DNA from: Candidatus Saccharibacteria bacterium UBA1944
Lineage (GTDB): Bacteria > Patescibacteriota > Saccharimonadia > Saccharimonadales > Saccharimonadaceae
Reading direction: 5' to 3'
Length of the DNA: 18,367 nt
Assembly: GCA_002336935.1 (NCBI GenBank)
Contig: DDEW01000017.1
Span: forward strand, 1 to 18,367
The position numbers and the translations under genes were made by a program. Under the pieces are notes generated by a model. The model was not told where the DNA came from. It worked only from the letters and a program-made list of their open reading frames with translations, and ran no database searches. Positions 13,830-18,367 of this stretch are shown here, in pieces. How positions within the stretch are numbered: the first letter of the stretch is position 1; each line of letters begins with the position of its first letter.

Positions 13830-14020
13830 ATGATACGAATAAACAGATCCTACGATTATTTAACGCTAACAAGAGCCCGAGCTCATCACGGGTGCACGAG
13901 AGTTTAACGGGCGTTTCACTAGTAACCGTTAAACGACGCTTGTATGAACTGTCTGAACTTGGGCTGTTCGTCGAACAATATGTGTTTGCAGTCGGAAACT
14001 ATAGCATCTCACCTATGTAG
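13830..14020 (+). pseudogene. Decayed winged-helix regulator fragment
   Basis: No valid start in frame, but from 13835 to the stop at 14018 the frame reads TNKQILRLFNANKSPSSSRV, then HESLTGVSLVTVKRRLYELS, then ELGLFVEQYVFAVGNYSISPM. This matches a winged-helix pattern (helix, SSS-x-x-HE, recognition helix VS-x-x-TVKR-x-L, then GL wing and YS-x-SP), as found at the N-terminus of several larger regulators and Fic- or HipA-like proteins. An ATG at 13830 is out of frame by one base, so a single deletion may have killed it. The protein stops where a longer one would continue. The rest of the 545-bp gap (14021-14167) shows no gene. Confidence 0.45.
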
Positions 14021-14167
14021 TGTTGGGTGACGGCCGACCAGGGATAGTTCTTGGGTTTAGATAGGCAAATGTGTAAAATCATCGCGTTATTCCTTCGTAA
14101 AATGTGTACAGGCAGGCTTGTTTTCCTTTGGTTTATGTGATTAACTCAAGCATGAAGGAGATATACT

Positions 14168-15481
14168 ATGGATAGAATACTCATGGCCAATCTTATACAA
14201 TGGAAGCAAGGCGCTGCGCGTAAGCCGCTGATACTCGAGGGAGCACGTCAAGTTGGTAAAACCTACCTGCTGAAAGCATTTGGATCAGAACAGTACAAAA
14301 ACACTGTGTATATTAACTTCGATAACATCGATCCAGATATACGACAGTTATTTGAAGGCGCCATACAACCTGCGCGCATCATAGAATTCCTGGCGATTAA
14401 ATTTTCTATGGCAATCAGCCCGGCAGACACCCTGATAGTATTTGATGAGATCCAGGAGCTGCCGCGTGCGCTTTCTTCACTGAAGTACTTTGCCGAAGAA
14501 GCCCCTGAATATCATGTTGTGGCGGCCGGCAGCTTGCTTGGCGTAACACTGCATCCGGGTACGGCGTTCCCGGTAGGCAAAGTAGATTTTTTGCGGTTGG
14601 AGCCACTTAGTTTTGAAGAATTTTGCTGGGCGGGTGGCCTAAAAGAGAAGATTGCATACACGCGCAAAGACATCCCCCTGAACAACAATTTCAAAGGCGA
14701 GTTCGCCGATGCGTTTCAGCAGTACATGGTAGTTGGCGGCATGCCACGTGCCGTCACGGAATGGTTTGAGAGTAAAGATATGAACACCGTCGACGAAGTC
14801 CTTGGCGCAATTATTAGTTCCTATAAAAACGACTTTAGTAAACACACCGATCCCATGCAATCAGAAAGAATGAATTTAGTATGGCAAAGTATCCCGTCCC
14901 AATTTGCAAAAGAAAATCGGCGCTTTGTATATGGCGTTGCTCGCCCGGGTGCTCGCGCAAGAGAATATGAAATGGCCATTGCGTGGCTGGTGGATGCCGG
15001 GCTTGTACGCAAGGTTCACAACGTCAGCGCAGGTGATAAGCTACCGCTATCGGCGTACAAGGACCTACAGGCATTTAAGCTTTATCTGCTAGATATTGGG
15101 CTGCTACGTGTGCTTTCAGGATTGTCATCAGGTGACTTAGTCGGCTCGGATGACTTATTTAGTCAATTTAACGGCATGTTTGTGGAGCAATTTGTCTTGC
15201 AGCAGCTTGCAGCCTACCCAATGTACTACTGGACGTCTGGCGCGCAAAGCGAAGTTGATTTTGTAACACAAATAAGCGGCTCGATCATACCCATAGAGGT
15301 TAAGAGTGGCGAGAATGTGAAGGCCAAGAGCTTACGGGTATACAGAGAAAAATACAGCCCGAGGCTATCGATCCGATTCTCCATGAAAGACTTGGAGTTT
15401 AACAATGGCCTGCAAAATATTCCGCTATCACAAATCTGGCTTTTCGAAGGTTTGCTATCTAGCCACATCCAAGCACGGTAG
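14168..15481 (+). CDS. AAA_14 / DUF4143 family ATPase
   Basis: 437 aa. Walker A GARQVGKT (25-32), Walker B TLIVFDE (88-94), then sensor-like VVAAGSLLG and the family pattern LEPLSFEEF. The C-terminal DUF4143 part ends in a PD-(D/E)XK-like motif, SEVDF (D364) ... IPIEVKSG (E377, K379). The length and domain order are standard for this large family, often mobile and of uncertain function, with a suspected nuclease activity. AAGGAG 7-8 nt before the ATG is a strong ribosome binding site. Its 3' end is 21 bp from the convergent winged-helix gene. Its link to the element's biology is unknown. Confidence 0.93.
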   Translation: MDRILMANLIQWKQGAARKPLILEGARQVGKTYLLKAFGSEQYKNTVYINFDNIDPDIRQLFEGAIQPARIIEFLAIKFSMAISPADTLIVFDEIQELPRALSSLKYFAEEAPEYHVVAAGSLLGVTLHPGTAFPVGKVDFLRLEPLSFEEFCWAGGLKEKIAYTRKDIPLNNNFKGEFADAFQQYMVVGGMPRAVTEWFESKDMNTVDEVLGAIISSYKNDFSKHTDPMQSERMNLVWQSIPSQFAKENRRFVYGVARPGARAREYEMAIAWLVDAGLVRKVHNVSAGDKLPLSAYKDLQAFKLYLLDIGLLRVLSGLSSGDLVGSDDLFSQFNGMFVEQFVLQQLAAYPMYYWTSGAQSEVDFVTQISGSIIPIEVKSGENVKAKSLRVYREKYSPRLSIRFSMKDLEFNNGLQNIPLSQIWLFEGLLSSHIQAR

Positions 15482-15502
15482 CACGGATGTACGTTTAGCG
15501 CG

Positions 15503-16291
15503 TTATTCTTCAAACTTCAGAGGCAGACTATGAAACGCTAACGGGTTATCCCAGTCCACCTCGTACGGCTTGAGCCATACTTTTTTGTCACCAGTCAGTA
15601 GCCGCTCGGTTGTCGTCGTGAATATCTCAAAGTCTGGCAGCATATTGGCCGTTAGTCGCACCACTCGTTTTTGCGTACTGTTGTTGCCGCAAACCAGTAA
15701 AAGGTGTGGGTGGGTCACGTCATCATGCTCATCGGCGTACGTGTCGTGTTGGTTTACTCGTTTGCGTATCTTCCAACTCTCGTAGTACGGTGGAAAATAT
15801 TCAATGAAGTAATCGGGGATTGTGTTCTTTTTACCAATTAGCTTGGCATACGGTGGCGGTGACAGGTAAAAATCATCGGCGCCGAGTTGGTATTTGGTAT
15901 AAAGGGAAAAGTTATCGCCATACGGCTTCCTAATGGCTCTTGCTATCTCACCGAGCAATAACTGTTCGTCGATCTGCTCGTCGGTAAAGTCTTTGTTCTT
16001 GTAATGCAGCTGCGTCCGCTCATAGCCGGCTGTCTTTAAGTAACGTATACCGGCCGGAGCTAAATAATAAATAACTGGTCTTTGCTTAAAGCGATATGTT
16101 TTATCGTATAACTTAGCTACATAACCTTGCTCGACCAATACGTTTAATCGTTCGTAGATAGTTGATCTATCCTTATTTAAACAAACTGCCAAAATATCAC
16201 TACTAACAAACCGATACTTCATAGTCCAAAGCAATAACAATACTCGGTTCTTAGAAAATTTATATCTCGTCTTTGGCTCGTACTTACGCAT
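15503..16291 (-). CDS. Winged-helix protein, Replication-relaxation-like
   Basis: 262 aa, basic, no membrane segment. The N-terminal ~80 residues form a winged helix: LLLLWTMKYRFVSSDILAVCL, then STIYERLNVLVEQGYVAKLY, then a wing with RPVIYYLAPAGIRYL. A mixed C-terminal domain follows with IPDYFIEY and a strand LLLVCGN, reminiscent of the Replication-relaxation family (PF13814) found on actinobacterial and CPR plasmids and integrative elements. It may act in copy control, replication or transfer. Divergent from the 63-aa/recombinase operon with a 206-bp gap, so it could also regulate that operon. Family call by recalled resemblance only. Confidence 0.65.
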   Translation of the reverse strand: MRKYEPKTRYKFSKNRVLLLLWTMKYRFVSSDILAVCLNKDRSTIYERLNVLVEQGYVAKLYDKTYRFKQRPVIYYLAPAGIRYLKTAGYERTQLHYKNKDFTDEQIDEQLLLGEIARAIRKPYGDNFSLYTKYQLGADDFYLSPPPYAKLIGKKNTIPDYFIEYFPPYYESWKIRKRVNQHDTYADEHDDVTHPHLLLVCGNNSTQKRVVRLTANMLPDFEIFTTTTERLLTGDKKVWLKPYEVDWDNPLAFHSLPLKFEE

Positions 16292-16423
16292 AATAATTTG
16301 TGCCTATATGTATATATAATAGAAGGAGAGAAAAAAGAAAAGAGCTAACAGGGGTAAAAAAGCGGATAAATACCGAACATGCATAGTGGGGATTTTATGT
16401 GGCAATTTTAGGCATAAAAGGTA

Positions 16424-16472
16424 TTGAAACTATCCTTATTTAGGTGCTATACTATTCCTGTAAGGGATAGTT
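16424..16472 (+). promoter_or_regulatory. Recombinase operon promoter with flanking operator
   Basis: TTGAAA (16424-16429), 18-bp spacer, TATACT (16448-16453). An inverted repeat AACTATCC (16428-16435) / GGATAGTT (16465-16472), extended by TTA/TAA, places one half-site on the -35 and the other just past the start point. A dimeric regulator bound there would block transcription. Confidence 0.6.
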
Positions 16473-16497
16473 AAACAACCAACTTCGAGGGTAGAAA

Positions 16498-16689
16498 ATG
16501 GCAAGAACTATAGACTCAAAGAACAAACCGAAACCTGCTGCAGAAGACGTATTTGAATACACACTCGAACAGCGCCTGAAGATTGTAGCTGACCTCGTTG
16601 TTGAAAGGATTATTGAAGATCAGAGCTTTGGCCAGAAGATAGTGGACATTTTAGGGATAGGAGCAAATGATGTTACCGAGCGAAAATAG
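16498..16689 (+). CDS. Small 63-aa protein upstream of the recombinase
   Basis: Basic N-terminus followed by helices (EQRLKIVADLVVERIIEDQ, GQKIVDILGI). No recognised domain. GAGGG lies 6 nt before the ATG. It overlaps the recombinase start by 23 nt, so the two are coupled. Position suggests a recombination directionality factor or a regulator of the recombinase; there is no motif evidence for either. Confidence 0.65.
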   Translation: MARTIDSKNKPKPAAEDVFEYTLEQRLKIVADLVVERIIEDQSFGQKIVDILGIGANDVTERK

Positions 16690-18364
16690 GCAGCGCAATG
16701 GCCTGCTCGCTATCCGCGTGTCATCTGGCAAACAGAAGCGCGACGGCGATTCGCCTGAAGAACAGCGCCAGCGTGGCGAAAGTTTGGCGCTAAGCCAAAA
16801 TATCCATATCGTTGACGCCGTGGTATTGGTTGAATCAGCCTCGCACGAAGAGCAGCCCATGCAGACCATTGTTGAAAAATGCAGAGAAAACCCCGCAATC
16901 GAAGTAGTGCTGATTAAGGCAATAGACCGCTTTACGCGCGGTGGATCGGGTGCATATATCAAGCTCAAAGAACAGCTAGACAATCTTAACGTTAGCTTGA
17001 TTGATACGTTTGGTATTATCGACAGTCGACGAGTGAACACACTGGAACATACCGGCTTTAAATATTACTGGAGCGACTACAGCCCGTCGTTCAAAAGCGA
17101 GATACTTGAGGCTGAACATGCCAAAGATGAGCTACGCGACATTATGACGCGTATGATTGGCGCAGAAATACGCTATACACAACTTGGCTATTGGATGCGT
17201 CAGCCACCGTACGGCTTTACGAGCGAAACTGTTGATACCAATCATGGCAAGCGAGTTATCTTAACGCCTCACCCAGAAGAAGCGCCGTTTATACGCCGTA
17301 TCTTTGAAATGCGAGCCCAGGGAATATATAGCAGCCAAGAGATCGCCGATAAGATCAATAAGCTCGGCTTCAAAACTCGTACCTCCTATGTGCGGGATAA
17401 ATACGACCGCTCCAAGATTAAGCGAGTGGTTGGCGGTCGGCAAATCGATGTAAAAATGATTGACCGCATCGCTCATAGTCTCATTTATGCGGGTGTCATT
17501 AAAGGCAAATGGACAAACGATAAGCCAGTGAAAGCACAGTTTGACGGCCTCGTGTCCACTGAACTGTTTAACCGCGCTAATCACGGCAAGCTCATTATAG
17601 AAATCGGTAGCAACAAAGAAGTAACTTTACACCACAAGCAACCACCAGAGTGGCAACTGGTGAAACAATCTATAAATCCTGATTTTCCGTTCAAGAAAGT
17701 AGTCAGCTGCCCCGACTGCAGAAAACCCTTAAGTGGTAGTGCTGCACGCGGTAAGCTGGGTAAATACTACCCTGCCTATCATTGCAGTCGTGATGATCAC
17801 TATTTCCGCGAGCCACAAGCGCAGTTTGACGCAAGGATTGAAAACGTCATCAAAAAATTAGAGATCACCCCAGAGCACATCGACACACTGCTAGAAATGA
17901 TTGCGGAATCGTGGCGCGCCCAGCAACAGCAGACCATACAAGATGACCAGAAGCTATTAGAGCGACGCCAAGCCTATGAAACGCAAATAAGGGTCACGTT
18001 AGACCGTATGAAAGTACTAACCAGCGAAACAGCCATCAAATACATGGAAGAAGATATTGTAAGTGCCGAAAAACAAATCAAAGAGTTAGATCATCAACTT
18101 GCGAATAAACGCGATAATGCCGTCGATATCGAGCTGGTGTTGCAATACGCCAGGTACCTGTTGAAACACCTGTCGGATATCATGTTTGGCCTCCGTAATC
18201 CAATCCGAAGAGCCGCCTTTTTCGGAATCATGTTTAATGAGATGCCAAGTTATGCAGATTTAGATTTTGAAACCCACAAAAATAGCCCGCTACCGGGGGT
18301 AAACGGATTATTTAGGTGCATCCTTGATGCAAAATCTACTTCTGGAGGGCCAGGTGGGGCTTGA
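16667..18364 (+). CDS. Large serine recombinase (integrase), C-terminus replaced by integration
   Basis: 565 aa in this form; a second ATG at 16670 has better spacing to AGGAG. Resolvase domain at about 12-150: AIRVSSGKQ with nucleophile S19, SPEEQRQR, and IDRFTRGGS. Recombinase domain about 190-300 (PPYGF..., PFIRRIFEMRAQGIYSSQEIA). Zinc ribbon with C348, C351, C373 and H378. Long coiled coil about 430-490, the segment that controls directionality in this class. It should catalyse integration into the tRNA 3' end and, with a partner, excision. The last codons (GGPGGA, stop 18362) are in the tRNA: the true C-terminus of 46 residues lies at 7348-7488. Domains firm; splitting inferred from frame continuity. 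Confidence 0.93.
   Translation: MMLPSENRQRNGLLAIRVSSGKQKRDGDSPEEQRQRGESLALSQNIHIVDAVVLVESASHEEQPMQTIVEKCRENPAIEVVLIKAIDRFTRGGSGAYIKLKEQLDNLNVSLIDTFGIIDSRRVNTLEHTGFKYYWSDYSPSFKSEILEAEHAKDELRDIMTRMIGAEIRYTQLGYWMRQPPYGFTSETVDTNHGKRVILTPHPEEAPFIRRIFEMRAQGIYSSQEIADKINKLGFKTRTSYVRDKYDRSKIKRVVGGRQIDVKMIDRIAHSLIYAGVIKGKWTNDKPVKAQFDGLVSTELFNRANHGKLIIEIGSNKEVTLHHKQPPEWQLVKQSINPDFPFKKVVSCPDCRKPLSGSAARGKLGKYYPAYHCSRDDHYFREPQAQFDARIENVIKKLEITPEHIDTLLEMIAESWRAQQQQTIQDDQKLLERRQAYETQIRVTLDRMKVLTSETAIKYMEEDIVSAEKQIKELDHQLANKRDNAVDIELVLQYARYLLKHLSDIMFGLRNPIRRAAFFGIMFNEMPSYADLDFETHKNSPLPGVNGLFRCILDAKSTSGGPGGA
18343..18353. repeat. Right attachment site
   Basis: TGGAGGGCCAG within the recombinase 3' end and, on the minus strand, the CCA, discriminator and acceptor 3' strand of the target tRNA. 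Pairs with 7338-7348. Confidence 0.75.
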
Positions 18365-18367
18365 ACC
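18343..18367 (-). tRNA. 3' end of a tRNA gene, cut by the window edge
   Basis: Minus strand reads GG-TTCAAGC-CCCAC-CTGGCCC-T-CCA: T loop TTCAAGC, 3' side of the T stem, acceptor 3' strand, discriminator U73 and CCA. The 5' acceptor strand should be GGGCCAG, outside the window. U73 is common in Gly, Cys and Thr tRNAs; the identity cannot be read here. Confidence 0.7.

Larger units (their letters stand above)
7338..18353. mobile_element. Integrated tRNA-targeted element with serine recombinase and DGR cargo (~11.0 kb)
   Basis: Both ends carry TGGAGGGCCAG (7338-7348 and 18343-18353, 11,005 bp apart). The right copy is the 3' acceptor end plus CCA of a minus-strand tRNA whose T arm continues to the window edge. 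The left copy is followed by that tRNA's probable terminator. A large serine recombinase gene ends exactly in the right repeat, and its missing 3' end begins exactly at the left repeat in the same frame. Contents: PLD-like protein, 78-aa protein, XRE regulator, LADTG surface protein, a DGR, a decayed winged-helix gene, AAA_14 ATPase, Replication-relaxation-like protein and a 63-aa protein. No conjugation, capsid or clear replication initiator genes are seen, so it is a small integrative or mobilizable element, or a plasmid-like one. Confidence 0.8.

Overview
The window looks like a chromosomal segment of a Patescibacteria/CPR bacterium, plausibly a Saccharibacteria (TM7) relative. This is an inference from short dense genes, type IV pseudopilins with long adhesive tails, TM2-domain proteins, GYAWS-type surface repeats, several apparently leaderless genes, and TGA used as a stop. 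No rRNA or marker phylogeny is available here.

Host part, 1-7337. On the minus strand: murB (cell-wall precursor synthesis), then three overlapping pseudopilin genes, the last a 702-aa pilin with a large repetitive tail. Two tRNA-Arg genes diverge from a shared promoter region at 4494-4541. Next to one of them lies an 18-bp copy of its own 3' end, an apparent scar of an old tRNA-targeted insertion. A three-gene minus-strand membrane cluster (489-aa secreted/membrane protein and two TM2 proteins with a nearly identical DNA block) completes this part.

Mobile part, 7338-18353. I read this as one integrated element of about 11.0 kb. Its ends are an 11-bp direct repeat, TGGAGGGCCAG. On the right the repeat is the 3' acceptor end of a minus-strand tRNA that runs off the window. 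On the left it sits 11 nt from a hairpin that would be that tRNA's displaced terminator. A large serine recombinase gene abuts the right end. Cargo: a small PLD-type protein, a 78-aa protein, an XRE regulator, a 694-aa surface protein with an LADTG sorting signal, a complete diversity-generating retroelement (DGR: variable lectin-like protein, Avd, template repeat, reverse transcriptase), a decayed winged-helix gene, an AAA_14/DUF4143 ATPase, a Replication-relaxation-like winged-helix protein, and a 63-aa protein upstream of the recombinase.

Two results stand out. First, the DGR is diagnosable from sequence: template and variable repeats align over 166 bp without gaps, with 23 mismatches, 22 of them at template adenines on the coding strand. 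Second, the attachment site lies inside the recombinase gene. Joining the two ends as in an excised circle continues the recombinase frame in register for 46 further codons and ends in a stop overlapping the PLD start codon. Integration would therefore swap the recombinase C-terminus for tRNA-derived codons and cut the recombinase-PLD operon. This resembles in logic the integration-dependent truncation of repressors in some mycobacteriophages, here applied to a serine recombinase on a DGR-carrying element.
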